DNA of 64,000 nt from CAWDMN01 sp963803155 (lineage in GTDB: Bacteria > Acidobacteriota > Terriglobia > Versatilivoradales > Versatilivoraceae). The translations under genes were made by a program, and so were the position numbers. Below the pieces are notes generated by a model. That model saw only the letters and a program-made list of their open reading frames with translations, was not told where the DNA came from and did no database searches. Position 1 is the stretch's first letter. Each line of letters opens with the position of its first letter. Where the stretch lies: NCBI GenBank assembly GCA_963803155.1, contig CAWDMN010000054.1, forward strand, positions 36,851 to 100,850, given 5' to 3'. Below, piece by piece: positions 19,505 through 29,400 of the stretch.

Positions 19505-20569
19505 CTACCACACTTCTTCGTCCGCCAATGGCAGTTGGACGGACGCTTGCACTTTAGCCGAACGGTACATGGCCAGGGCTGCTTCCAGCGTGGGGCGAAC
19601 GCTTTTCAAAGAGATGAGAGGCTCACGACCGGTCTGAATGGCTTCCACCATGTCTTCAATCACCGCCTGATGATCCCGGAAACCCAGATCAGCCGGTCCC
19701 GTCGCCCCGGTGGCTACCGCGGCACTGCCGTATTGGCGTATTTCAACATCTTCGGGGCGGTCTTCCCTGAACTTCCAGGTTTCCATCCGTTCCCCCACCA
19801 TGATGGCTGTTCCGTTTTCCCCATTGATCTCGACGCGCAAATCGGAGCCGGGCCACAAAGCGGTGGAAGCTTGGACCACTCCCTGAGCGCCGTTTTGATA
19901 GTCAAGAAAGGCCAAAAGAGTATCCTCGATCTCCACCTTAGGGTGAGCCAAATTATTCATCCGGGCTTGAACCGATTTGGCCGGCCCCATCAAATAAAGC
20001 AGGAGGTCCAAATAATGAAAAGCCTGCTGGATGGTCACGCCGGCGCCGGAGCGCCGCGACATACGCCAGGCGTCACTTTGATAATATTCCGTGGTGCGAA
20101 ACCATTTCATGTAGGTGTCGGCCTGGAGGATTCTCCCGAAACGCCCATTCGCAATGGCCTCCCGCATGGCTTGGATCGGCTTGCGGACACGGCATTGCAG
20201 CACTACGCCGATTTTTACTCCAGCGAGACGGCAGACGGATTCCATACTGTCCATTTCCCGCAAGGACATGGAAGGTGGTTTTTCCACCAAGATATGCTTG
20301 CCCGCTTTTGCCGATTTCAAGACAGCCTCATAGTGCAGATGATTGGGCGTTAGAATATTGACCACTTGAACTTCAGGATTTTCCAGCATCTCCTCCAAGC
20401 CGGCGTAACCTGCGCAGCCAAATTCGGAAGTCAATTTTGCCAACCGATCGGCATTGAGATCGGAAGCGGCCACCAGACGGGCCGTCGAGGAATTTTGAAT
20501 CGCTTTGGCATGGAAGGGGGCAATCAGTCCCGCTCCCAGCAGTCCAAATCCGATTTTTGAGGTGTTCAT
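19505..20569 (-). CDS. Gfo/Idh/MocA-family NAD(P)-dependent oxidoreductase
   Basis: Protein of 354 aa. The Rossmann motif GLLGAGLIAPFHAKAI lies at residues 9-24, and EKPPSMSLREMD holds the conserved EKP lysine. The C-terminal alpha/beta domain includes GAGVTIQQAFHYLDLLLYL with the usual histidine. Members oxidise sugars, inositols or sugar acids. The ATG at 20569 has GGAG upstream; the longer frame has no ribosome site. It is the last gene in the run from 25797. Its leader shares sequence with that of the symporter at 45672 (TCACT.TCTACTAT.GGAG), hinting at a common leader repeat. Substrate unknown. Confidence 0.88.
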   Translation of the reverse strand: MNTSKIGFGLLGAGLIAPFHAKAIQNSSTARLVAASDLNADRLAKLTSEFGCAGYAGLEEMLENPEVQVVNILTPNHLHYEAVLKSAKAGKHILVEKPPSMSLREMDSMESVCRLAGVKIGVVLQCRVRKPIQAMREAIANGRFGRILQADTYMKWFRTTEYYQSDAWRMSRRSGAGVTIQQAFHYLDLLLYLMGPAKSVQARMNNLAHPKVEIEDTLLAFLDYQNGAQGVVQASTALWPGSDLRVEINGENGTAIMVGERMETWKFREDRPEDVEIRQYGSAAVATGATGPADLGFRDHQAVIEDMVEAIQTGREPLISLKSVRPTLEAALAMYRSAKVQASVQLPLADEEVW

Positions 20570-20995
20570 GGATGACTCCAATAGTAGAGAGTGACAATTG
20601 ACAAGTGACGAATGATGAGTGGGCGGCAAACCCAAGAGGCAATACAGCCGTGGATTGACATAGAGTGTGTCTAAAAAGATTCGGTGGGGACGGCTCGCCG
20701 AACCGTCCGTCTATGCACAACATCGCAGGCACAGTCGGCGCTTTCGGCGAAAGCACCCTACCTCGCGGTGGATGCCCAATGTACCTTTTTAAACACTCTC
20801 ATAGATAATCGCGGATAAAAATCAAAGAAAGCAAAATTTTCCGCGATTAATCTGCGTTCATCCGCTGCCCGCAAGATAAAGCGCCGCAATTCAATATGGA
20901 CTTTTGATCGTTTCGGAACCCCTAAATCTCAACGGACCCGCCTTAACCAGACGCGCAAGGAACGCGCGCTTGTAAGCGGTTTCGCTGGGCTCAAT
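20570..20995. other. Gene-free spacer with leader heptads and a GTAGGG/CCCTAC repeat
   Basis: It holds the heptad-like leader (about 20583-20615) and the paired-hairpin repeat at 20683-20764. The remainder shows nothing recognisable. Confidence 0.5.
20683..20764. repeat. GTAGGG...CCCTACC paired-hairpin repeat (degenerate copy)
   Basis: GGTGGGGACGGCTCGCCGAACCGTCC followed by a second hairpin GGCGCTTTCGGCGAAAGC and CCCTACC, read as two parts. It is inverted relative to 30703-30781; related copies are at 42594-42667 and 37592-37660. Confidence 0.7.
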
Positions 20996-22033
20996 TTATT
21001 CTGGAATCAAAAGGACCTTTAAAGCCCGCTTGGCTTCAATTTCCTCAAAGGCATGTTTCCATTCGGTCAAAGGCATTCGATGGGAAATCACCTCCCCCGC
21101 CGGGATGCGTCCGCGCGAAATCAGCTGGATCGTTCGATCCCAGCTGCTATAGCTGGTGGAGAGGTTGAAGATCAGGTCACATACTTTGAAAGCCGCTTTA
21201 TCCCAGGGGAAAGGAATCGTGGGCTTCCCGGTCAAACCAATGACCCCGATGCGCCCCTTTTTCCGGACCAAATCCACGGTCGAAGCGATGGCCGCGGCAG
21301 CGCCACTGCATTCAACGACAACATCAGCGCCTACGCCATGGGTGAGATGGCTGACCACTTCCGCCGGATTTTCCAGGGCGAAATTGATGACGGTCTCAAA
21401 ACCCAGCTCCCTGGCCTTTTTCAAGCGAAGGGATTCGTCTTCAGGACTGCCGACCATCACGACGTGACGGGCTCCGGCGGCCCGGGCCGAAAGGCCAGCC
21501 AGCAATCCAATAGGGCCGGGGCCCATGACCACCACGAAATCTCCGGCCTCAACCTTGGTCCGTTCTATGACATCATGAACCGTATTGGCCGTAGGCTCAA
21601 CGGTGGCAGCTACTTCATAGCTCATTCCATCCGGAATCCGATGCAGCAAGCGTTCGGGCATTTTCAGATAGCGGGTGAAGGCCCCGTGAATTCCCCAGCC
21701 GGGCGAGCGCTTCGTGGGGCAGATTTGCACATTCCCCGTCCGGCACAGGTAACAATGGCCGCAGGCCTGGGTATGCGGTTCCCCCACCACCCGTTCACCC
21801 ACTTTATAGTATTGAATTTCCGGCCCCAGCGCGACAATCTCTCCGGAAAATTCATGCCCTAATATGACCGGAGGCCAATAGGGGAATTCATCGTGCAGCA
21901 CATGAATGTCGGTCCCGCAAATGCCGCAAGCTTTAACTTCGATCAGAACTTCACCCGGACCGGGCGACGGTTCGGGCATATCGCGCAGTTCGACAAATCC
22001 GTCCCCTTTTTGTGTCTTCACTAAAGCCAGCAT
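20996..22033 (-). CDS. Zinc-dependent medium-chain alcohol/polyol dehydrogenase
   Basis: Protein of 345 aa of the sorbitol/threonine dehydrogenase type. The catalytic zinc site is seen in KACGICGTDIH and LGHEFSGEI. The structural zinc site has four cysteines in ACGHCYLCRTGNVQIC. The NAD-binding loop is VMGPGPIGLLAGLSARAAG. It likely oxidises a sugar alcohol or a 2-hydroxy acid derivative to a ketone. It lies 78 bp downstream of the M20 peptidase gene on the same strand, within the D2HDH-aminotransferase-peptidase-ADH run. Exact substrate unknown. Confidence 0.9.
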   Translation of the reverse strand: MLALVKTQKGDGFVELRDMPEPSPGPGEVLIEVKACGICGTDIHVLHDEFPYWPPVILGHEFSGEIVALGPEIQYYKVGERVVGEPHTQACGHCYLCRTGNVQICPTKRSPGWGIHGAFTRYLKMPERLLHRIPDGMSYEVAATVEPTANTVHDVIERTKVEAGDFVVVMGPGPIGLLAGLSARAAGARHVVMVGSPEDESLRLKKARELGFETVINFALENPAEVVSHLTHGVGADVVVECSGAAAAIASTVDLVRKKGRIGVIGLTGKPTIPFPWDKAAFKVCDLIFNLSTSYSSWDRTIQLISRGRIPAGEVISHRMPLTEWKHAFEEIEAKRALKVLLIPE

Positions 22034-22111
22034 ACAAATTCCATTCCTCTCTTCCCCCAGTCACATCGGAGATTTGCCCGGCTGGCGGGAAAATGATTTA
22101 TTCGGCGCATT

Positions 22112-23353
22112 CTATTGGCACCACTGTTGAGCCAGCCGGATCAAAACCGCGGCGGCTTCAACGATTTCGCTCAAGCCAATCCGTTCTTCGTTGGAATGGG
22201 CGAAACGCAGACTGCCGGGGCCAAAGACCACCGTGGGGATTCCCAGTTGATTATTGTAGAACCAGGAATCGCAGGAGGCCGTCATGGCCGACACTTCTCC
22301 CGCTCCGGCGTATTCCCGGCAACTCGCTTGCAGCGCGCGAACCAGCTCATGATCCGGTGACAGCACATGGGAATCGTGACGATACATAAACTTCAATTGG
22401 CAATGTCCGCGAAGCCAGTCATCGCCTTCCCTCTGAATGACCTCTCGCATTTCTTCCATTACCTGGTAGCGCGTTTTATTCGGCAAAAAGCCAAGCACTC
22501 CTTCGAGAAAAGCTTGCGCAGGAGCGGTAGCCGGCCAGTTTCCAGCCTGCATCTTTCCAAAGGTGATGGGCATGGGATTGGAAAAAGCATCAAAAAGTTC
22601 GATTCCCCGCGAAGAGGCTAAAAGTTGAGCGTGATATTTTTCCAATATCTCGACGACCCGTATCGCCATTTTCAAAGCGCTTACGGAATCGCCGGCCCGT
22701 CCACTGTGCCCAGGCTTGCCGGTGCAAATCACACGGAACCAGACCGCTCCCCGGACAGAGGATAGGATCCGCTGCTCCGTGGGTTCCAGCACAATGCACC
22801 CATCCGCTTTTTCTCCGCGGCGGGTCATGGCCAATGAGCCATTGCCGCCATTCTCCTCTTCCACCACTAAATGAGCAATCAAATCGCCCGGCAGATTCAA
22901 TCCCAACTGGCGCAGAGCAGTCATCACCAGAAAAATTGTGGCTGCCTGCCCCTTGGCATCACAGGCGCCTCGACCGTGAATTACGCCATCTTGAACCGAA
23001 GGGTCCCAGGGATGCTCCTGGCCTTGGGAAGGGGGCACCACATCCAGGTGAGTATTCAATAATAATGAGCGCCCTCCTCCGCTGCCCGGCAGGCGGATTC
23101 TGAGCTGATGCCGCCCTTCGTATTCGAGTCCGGCGATAGGGTCCGCATAATCTTCATCCTGCCGCAGCGTGTTTGAGAGAAAAATCCGTTCCACTTCGGC
23201 GATGCCATGGAATCGGCCAGCAGCATATTCCATGATTTCTCTCTCATTGCTCGAAGTAGATGGGAATCGAATTAAATCGCGGAGAAATTGCTCCGCCTCG
23301 GGGAGAAGAGATTCAACGGTTTTTTTAATCAAGCTGCAATCGGATTTATCCAT
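22112..23353 (-). CDS. M20-family metallopeptidase/deacylase (ArgE/DapE type)
   Basis: Cytosolic binuclear zinc hydrolase of 413 aa. Metal and catalytic residues are present: NTHLDVVPP (His, Asp), HGRGACDAKGQ (bridging Asp), VVEEENGGNG (catalytic Glu and ligand Glu), LEPTE, and FAHSNEERI near the end (His). The inserted dimerisation domain follows TGKPGHSGRAG. Such enzymes remove N-acyl groups or cleave small peptides. The neighbouring aminotransferase suggests an amino-group-bearing substrate, for example an N-acylated amino sugar acid or dipeptide; this is inference. Its leader carries TGTCACTATCTA before GAGG, similar to other leaders in the cluster. Confidence 0.88.
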   Translation of the reverse strand: MDKSDCSLIKKTVESLLPEAEQFLRDLIRFPSTSSNEREIMEYAAGRFHGIAEVERIFLSNTLRQDEDYADPIAGLEYEGRHQLRIRLPGSGGGRSLLLNTHLDVVPPSQGQEHPWDPSVQDGVIHGRGACDAKGQAATIFLVMTALRQLGLNLPGDLIAHLVVEEENGGNGSLAMTRRGEKADGCIVLEPTEQRILSSVRGAVWFRVICTGKPGHSGRAGDSVSALKMAIRVVEILEKYHAQLLASSRGIELFDAFSNPMPITFGKMQAGNWPATAPAQAFLEGVLGFLPNKTRYQVMEEMREVIQREGDDWLRGHCQLKFMYRHDSHVLSPDHELVRALQASCREYAGAGEVSAMTASCDSWFYNNQLGIPTVVFGPGSLRFAHSNEERIGLSEIVEAAAVLIRLAQQWCQ

Positions 23354-23470
23354 TCAAATACCTCGATAGATAGTGACAGGCGATGAAGGACAAGCGGTAG
23401 GATGGGTTAGCCCGCCTACTTTTTGGCGGGCGTAACCCATCACGGGGCGGCCATGGCTTTTTGATGCGTG

Positions 23471-24793
23471 TCAGAGCTTGGACAAAGCCGCCTCGAACAG
23501 ATCCAGGCTTTCCTGAGCTTCCGCTTCGGTCATGACCAGCGGAGGCGCCACTCGAATCACATTGCCAAAAACACCCACCGAGCCGATAAGAAGACCTTCC
23601 TGCGCGGCTAAATCGATCAGTTTGCGAGTCAATTCCGGGGCCGGCTCTTTGCCATTCTTATTTTTGACCAACTCGACGCCCATGACCAATCCCATTCCCC
23701 GGACATCTCCGATATAGGGTGAACGATCCTGGAATTCCAGGAGCCGAGATTTGATCAGGCTCCCAATTCGCAGGGCATTCTCAGCAAGCTTTTCCTCTTT
23801 GAGAATATTCGCCACGGCAATTACGGCGGCGCTGGAAAGCGGATTGCCCCCCATGGTGCTGCTCATCTCTCCACGACCTAATGTGGAGATGACCTCATTT
23901 CTCGCCGCGATGGCCGAGACTGGCGGGCCACTGCCCAACCCCTTGCCCAAAGTGACCAGATCTGGCGTCAATGCTTCCCATTCCATGGCGAAGTTTTTGC
24001 CGGTTCTGCCGAAAGAGGATTGAACCTCATCCAGCGTGAAAACCAGCTGCTTTTCCCGGGCCCATTTTTCTAACCGTGTGAGCCATCCTTCTGGAGGAAA
24101 GATAAAACCGGCGGCTCCTTGGTAAGGTTCCACCAGCAATCCGGCCAGGCTGCCGCTGCTATTGGCGCGAACGGTGTCATCCAGAAATTCCAGGCACTGC
24201 ATTCCGCAGGTTTCCACTTTTGCTTTAAAGGGACAACGATAACAATAAGGATAAGGAGCGCGAATGGCGCCGGGGAGGGATGGGCCGTACCCTTTCTTGG
24301 GACCGGAAAGCCCGCCAGCGCTGGCAGCACCCGGAGTGCGGCCATGAAATCCCCCATGGAAGCTGACAATCTCATACTTGCCGCTCTTGCGCTTCATAAT
24401 CCGGATGGCGGCTTCAATGGCCTCACTGCCGGTGCTCAGGAAGAAGCATTTGTCGAGGTGCCCGGGCATAAGAGAAACCAATTGCTCTGCCGCCAGGATC
24501 CGCTCCGTATTGGGACATTCATAATTGTTGAGCAGGCGGGTGGCGGCTTTTTGAACAGCCTCCACCAACTTTGGATGACAATGTCCGACATTGGTCACCA
24601 GAACGCCGGACGTCCAGTCGATAAAAATATTCCCGTCGACGTCCGTCACCAGGACCCCCTGGGCATGGTCCCAGACCAACTGCGCCTGATAGCCGGTGCA
24701 TTGCGCTTCCGCTTCGGCCCAGCGTTTCAACCATCCCGCCGATTTTGGCCCAGGCAGCGGGCCACGGACTTTTGTTGTTTTTTTCTTCTCCAT
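23471..24793 (-). CDS. Class III PLP-dependent aminotransferase
   Basis: Protein of 440 aa of the GABA/ornithine aminotransferase type. Motifs: WTSGVLVTNVGHCHP, STGSEAIEAAIRIMKR for phosphate binding, FHGGFHGRTPGA, the PLP-contacting LDEVQSSFGRTG, and the Schiff-base lysine in VTLGKGLGSG. A cysteine cluster in YPYCYRCPFKAKVETCGMQC is seen in some members. The ATG at 24793 is only 2 nt beyond the stop of the upstream hydroxyacid dehydrogenase, with AGGAAG upstream, so the two are translationally coupled. It is probably part of an amino-acid or amino-sugar degradation route. Confidence 0.9.
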   Translation of the reverse strand: MEKKKTTKVRGPLPGPKSAGWLKRWAEAEAQCTGYQAQLVWDHAQGVLVTDVDGNIFIDWTSGVLVTNVGHCHPKLVEAVQKAATRLLNNYECPNTERILAAEQLVSLMPGHLDKCFFLSTGSEAIEAAIRIMKRKSGKYEIVSFHGGFHGRTPGAASAGGLSGPKKGYGPSLPGAIRAPYPYCYRCPFKAKVETCGMQCLEFLDDTVRANSSGSLAGLLVEPYQGAAGFIFPPEGWLTRLEKWAREKQLVFTLDEVQSSFGRTGKNFAMEWEALTPDLVTLGKGLGSGPPVSAIAARNEVISTLGRGEMSSTMGGNPLSSAAVIAVANILKEEKLAENALRIGSLIKSRLLEFQDRSPYIGDVRGMGLVMGVELVKNKNGKEPAPELTRKLIDLAAQEGLLIGSVGVFGNVIRVAPPLVMTEAEAQESLDLFEAALSKL

Positions 24794-24795
24794 GG

Positions 24796-25797
24796 TTACA
24801 GCTTCCTTTCCTGTGTAAGAACCTCCGGATTGACCACATATCGCGGCGGTAAACTTTGGGTGAAACGGTCGATTTCCAGCAGGATGATTTCGCGAATCCG
24901 CCAGCCGGAATCTTCGGAATACCAGGAAATGTGCGGGGTGAGAATCACGCCGGGAAGTCCGAATAGCGGAAATCCCGGTTCCGGAGGCTCTTTTCCATAA
25001 ACATCGATGGCGGCGCCGGCCAGCTTCCCGGACTTGACCGCATTGGCGAGCGCGTTGGGATCCACTAGCGGGCCTCGAGCCGTGTTGATGAGGTAGGCAG
25101 TGGATTTCATCCACGACAGGCTCTCGGCATTCACGATATGCCGGGTCTCTTCGGTCAAAAGTGTGTGGACCGTGACAAAATCGGAATTTCGGAAAAGAAT
25201 CTCTTTCGAGACCACTTCGATTCCCAATTCCTTCCTGCGCTCTTCCGGGAGGTATGGATCGCAAATCAGGAAATTAAATCCGAAATTTTTCAATTTGAGA
25301 TAGACGCGGCTTCCAATGCGGCCGCATCCCAGTATGCCCAAGGTTTTTCCGGCCATCCGGAACATGGGGATGATGTCGCTGAATTCCCATTCCCCGCGAG
25401 CCGAGGATTCTTCCAGAACCTTGCGGCTGCGGAAGAGTTTGCGGCCACAAGCCAGAATCAAGGCAATGGCCTGTTCCGCGACTTCTTCCGTGCAGTAGTC
25501 GGGAATGTAACAGAGCGGGATTCCCGCCTTCGTCAAGGCGGGAATATCGACGTTGTCATAGCCGGTTCCGTGCCGAATGACCAGTTTGCACCGGTTCCAG
25601 CTTTCCACAATCCGCGCGGTGATGGGCACCATATTCACCACCACGATGTCGGCATCTTGTGTTGCCTCGATGACGGATTCCGCCGTTTGAAATTTCATTT
25701 GGTGAATGGAAAAGTCCAGCCCCCGTTTCTTGAGTTCTTCGGTTTCCCAAACGAGGTCGGGCTCAATAAAGTCGGTAACAGCTACTTTAAGACTCAT
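24796..25797 (-). CDS. D-2-hydroxyacid dehydrogenase (phosphoglycerate dehydrogenase-like)
   Basis: Protein of 333 aa. It shows IRHGTGYDNVDIPAL, the NAD-binding LGILGCGRIGSRV, and the catalytic triad as Arg in INTARGPLVD, Glu in YGKEPPEPGF and His in TPHISWYSED. It interconverts a 2-keto acid and a D-2-hydroxy acid. AGGAGC precedes the ATG at 25797; the longer frame starts in non-coding DNA. It is the first gene of the minus-strand run and is coupled to the aminotransferase. A paralogue is at 48133-49155 in the second catabolic cluster. Confidence 0.9.
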   Translation of the reverse strand: MSLKVAVTDFIEPDLVWETEELKKRGLDFSIHQMKFQTAESVIEATQDADIVVVNMVPITARIVESWNRCKLVIRHGTGYDNVDIPALTKAGIPLCYIPDYCTEEVAEQAIALILACGRKLFRSRKVLEESSARGEWEFSDIIPMFRMAGKTLGILGCGRIGSRVYLKLKNFGFNFLICDPYLPEERRKELGIEVVSKEILFRNSDFVTVHTLLTEETRHIVNAESLSWMKSTAYLINTARGPLVDPNALANAVKSGKLAGAAIDVYGKEPPEPGFPLFGLPGVILTPHISWYSEDSGWRIREIILLEIDRFTQSLPPRYVVNPEVLTQERKL

Positions 25798-25944
25798 GGA
25801 AGCTCCTGTAATGAAAGTGACGAGTGGCAACATGTGTTCATTTTCACGGCTCTAAACAGCGCAACGGTAAAGCTGCAAGGTTTCGTCACTTTCCGGCTCG
25901 AAGATAAACTGCGGAATCGTTTAGGGGGAGAACTGAACCCGAAG

Positions 25945-26126
25945 GATTCACAGCCATTAGCCGGAGGTAAGGCTGTTAGGCCGCCACCTCCGGCTAATGG
26001 CAATAATAGAGACGACCCCGGCAGGGATCGCAGCTGGCAAAGGGGCTGCGACCTTTTCAGGGTCGGATTTATTTGCTCTTTTGACCGGTGGTTGAGCGTG
26101 TGACCGCCGTCGCACGCTCAACCACC
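25945..26126. repeat. Nested inverted repeats
   Basis: Two hairpins: GCCATTAGCCGGAGGT with its exact complement (about 25952-26000), and CCGGTGGTTGAGCGTG with its exact complement (about 26082-26126). The outermost parts also pair with each other (CACAGC.ATTAGCCGG with CCGGCTAAT.GCTGTG), giving a structure about 180 bp long. Confidence 0.7.
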
Positions 26127-26172
26127 GGCTAATTGCTGTGAACCCCCTTCGGGTTCCCCCCTGAATGGTTAC

Positions 26173-26393
26173 TAATTCCAAGGAGCGTTCAAGCTGAGAC
26201 TAATGCATCCACAATTCAGGTGTGAAGTGCATACTCATCGCACATGCCCCCGCTCGCACTTCGACAAGCTCAGTACGAGCGGGGACTGGAGTGCCGCTCA
26301 TCCTGAGCTTGTCGAAGGATGAGCGAAATCAGTGGATGGACTCCTTGTTGTTCATCGCAGTAGTGAACTCATCTTGAAAGCTCATTGGAATAA
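26173..26393. mobile_element. MITE-like element, copy A (215 bp, TAA target duplication)
   Basis: The 215-bp body starts TTCCAAGGAGCGTTCAAGCT and ends with the imperfect inverted repeat AAGCTCATTGGAA. It is flanked by TAA on both sides (26173-26175, 26391-26393). Inside are two hairpins with the GAGCTTGTCGA tip. It differs from copy C at about 5 positions and carries no ORF. It lies about 90 bp past the end of the GH42-like gene. A TWA duplication points to an IS5/Harbinger-type transposase in trans. Confidence 0.85.
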
Positions 26394-26486
26394 ACTTCCC
26401 CCACAATCCACCTTCATTATATTCAGAAAATCCTGAATGCAAATCTGTTTTAATAACCGCGCACTCCAATTTCGCGCGACATGACG

Positions 26487-29400
26487 CTATTTCAATAAAA
26501 TCGAGGCCGTGGCCGTTGAACCACTCAACAGGTCAGTCACTTTCAACTTGTACTCCCCAGCGGGATCATTGAAGGCCGAGGGAAAGACCACCTTCCCCGC
26601 GACTCCATCGATCAGCAGATTCTGCGCGTAGTCTGGAAGGAAGCGTCCGTCCGGGGCCGTGAAATGGCAGCGGACCAGATGTTTGCCAGGCGAAGAGGCG
26701 GTCAACCGAAATTCGGCATGCATTCCGCGGGTTGCCTCTTTGGGGCCGCTCAGGCTAAAACTCGGGCGCTGAGGGCTCAAGGCCAGAACCAGCGCATCTC
26801 CCGCCGAAATGGAAGCTTTTATGACATCCAACTGTCCCATCGATTGGCCGGTCCGGACATTGCTCACAATCGTGGGTTTGGGAAGTTTAATCAATACCTC
26901 CCGGCTTGAGCTTTTTGCATCCGCGGTCTCTGAATAAGACTGCACGCCATCCACCCCAAAATGAGTTTGCACTGGCAATGAATTGTTCAAAACCGCCAGG
27001 ATTTCATTTTCTCCCAGCCGAAAGCGAGCCATCGAGGATTGAGTAAACGGGGAGCCGTCCGGCGCGGTAAGGGCAAAGGCGGGGCGGACTCCCGCGTGAC
27101 GAACCAATTGATCGATCAGGAAGCGATAAGCATTTCCTCCCTTATTTTTGCCGTGCGAGTTCGAATAACGATCCAAGAGCAGATTTAGATAGACGGTCCA
27201 TCCCTTCCCCACACGCTGCACCAACAGGGCCGGCTTGCCTCCGATGCCAATCAAGGGGCGGGAACCTCGCGCCTGGATGCCGGATTCAAACAGCGCCAAA
27301 CCGGACAACTGGTCCGCGGCCAGGGACCAGGCAGCCCCTTCCCCGGTCACTTCGACGGCCCCTGAATCCCGCGAACCCATCAGTTTGCGTTGTGAAGAGG
27401 GAACGGTCTGGATTCCGAACAAGGTGTTGAGGCTTCCTTCCTCGTTCCAACTGCAATGCTCATCCATCAATCCGGCCGCAGCATCCGCGATAATGGTGCC
27501 TCCCTGTTCAACGAAGCGCCGGATGTTTTGTACTTCCTGGGAGGAAAGAGCTATGGATAGGGGAAGGATCAGGACTTTTTGTTTTGGATAATTCAAAGCC
27601 CCTTTTTCGATCTGGGCATAAGCCATGAATTCAAATCCCAGCCCCAAATCACTCAGGCAACTGCTCCAACCGCCCCGGTTCGCTGGAAAGCCGACGGATC
27701 CTTCATCGTCATCGTTGCGGCGGGGATGCATGCCTAAAATGCCGGCGGCATGAACCGATGACATGGAATAATGGATGGCCACGCCATCGTTGACGCGCTC
27801 GGCTTCCATCAGGAGTTTGCCCACGCCTTCATATTTGAGGGAGCGGAAGGCCTCTCCCATATCCTTGCCAGAGCGAGACCAGGTAAAATCGGGATTGATG
27901 ACCGACGGACTCCAGAAAAGGTTGGGATGCAAAACATTGTTGAGTGCGGCGGTCCAAATCTCGTTTTGCACTGCCGCTCCACTCCGGCCATAGCCGGTCC
28001 AGAAGCCGATCCTGGCGCCAGGTTTCGCGAAGGAACGGTGCAGGTCCCACTGGTTTCCGCCGCTGTAGGAAAGAAAGTCGTCAATGATCTGATCCAGACG
28101 GTACCAATCGCAACCATCGTAAGGAGTGGTCACTTGGGTGCCGGAGAGGGCAATACAGCCTTGAGGGTCTCCCTCGGTGACAGCCTCCCGCACGGTTTTA
28201 TAAGCATTGGCGAAAGAAATCTCCATGTAAGTCCGGTGATCGGCCCAGGGCGCGTAAGTCTTTTTTTGCCGGGCCTCTTCCGTAGTGAGCGGGACCACAT
28301 CATCCCATGCGATGAAATGGCTCTTCCACTTCAAGTTCAAGTTTTCCAGCGAACCATACTGTTCGCGCAGCCAGAGGCGGAACTTCCGAAGCGTGTGCGG
28401 ACTCCAACAGAAATCCACCGGATCGGTATAGGAGGCCAACGATCCTTCATCCCCCACAAAATAATAATCCATTTGATAGGAAGCCTTGTTGCGGGCGGCC
28501 GTGCGGGAAACGCTGGCCAGCAGGTCCAGCACCTTGGGATCATCCAGGGCGGGAGTGCGAGCCAGGAATTTTTTGTCTCCCGTCCGTTTATATAACTCTT
28601 TCTTGGTCAGGTATTGCAGCGAATCGAAATCGCCCGTTTTCTCATATTCGGCGATGGCCCGGTTGATTCCTTCCGGAGTGGTCGGGCCCCGATCATACCA
28701 ATAGACTCCAAAATACCCGCGCGGAATATCGAGCGAGTTGTTGACGGAACCTCCCCAAGTGAAGCCGCTGTCGATGCCCCGTTCATGCATGGCGCGCAGA
28801 CGAGGCAACTTCAGGAAATGGCGCGGCGTTTCAAATGACATCAGAGCCGTGTATTCTTTCTGCCGGCGCTCTTTTTGGACCACAATAACAGGTTTGGCCC
28901 GCATTTGATCCACAACATTGCCACGATCATCCTTCAGTTCCGCGGTGATCTGAGCCCATTTCCCCAGGAAATTGCGGAGCGGGCAGAAGAAATATTTCTC
29001 CCCCGCGGTAAATTTCTCCTCCTGGTAAACAATCCGTTCCAGGTCATCCCTGACCTGGAGATGCAGTTTGAGGCCGTCCAAATTCCCAGCCACCCTGGTG
29101 ACAATGCTAATCGTGTCCCCGTTTTGATAGACCTCACCGTTGGCGCGAAGAGCTGTCACCGTTGCCCGTTTGGGCTCGGTGAAAGTAGCCGTCCCCCAGT
29201 CCAACGTCGCTCCGGTGGCGGGATCTTTCAAAATCGCATCCAGAATGACCTTTCCGCCCGGCCAGCCGGCGCCGGGCCGCAAACCGGCCGCGGGGACCGA
29301 TACCTGGCTGGCTCCGGCCGGGAGCGTTTTGCGAAGAGCCGTGGCTCCCAGGGATTGGCCAAACTCACTCCTGGCATTCAGGACGAGCTCGAATTCCCGG

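Larger units (their letters stand above)
25798..26486. other. Gene-free region with nested palindromes and MITE A
   Basis: The only structures seen are the nested palindromes (25945-26126) and the MITE (26173-26393). Confidence 0.55.

Noticed and set aside
19463..20353. 296-codon plus-strand ORF
   Set aside because: It is antisense to the Gfo/Idh oxidoreductase gene, whose protein shows clear family motifs; the plus-strand protein shows none.
25138..26103. 321-codon plus-strand ORF
   Set aside because: It mirrors the D-2-hydroxyacid dehydrogenase gene and runs into palindromic repeats; no ribosome site or motif.
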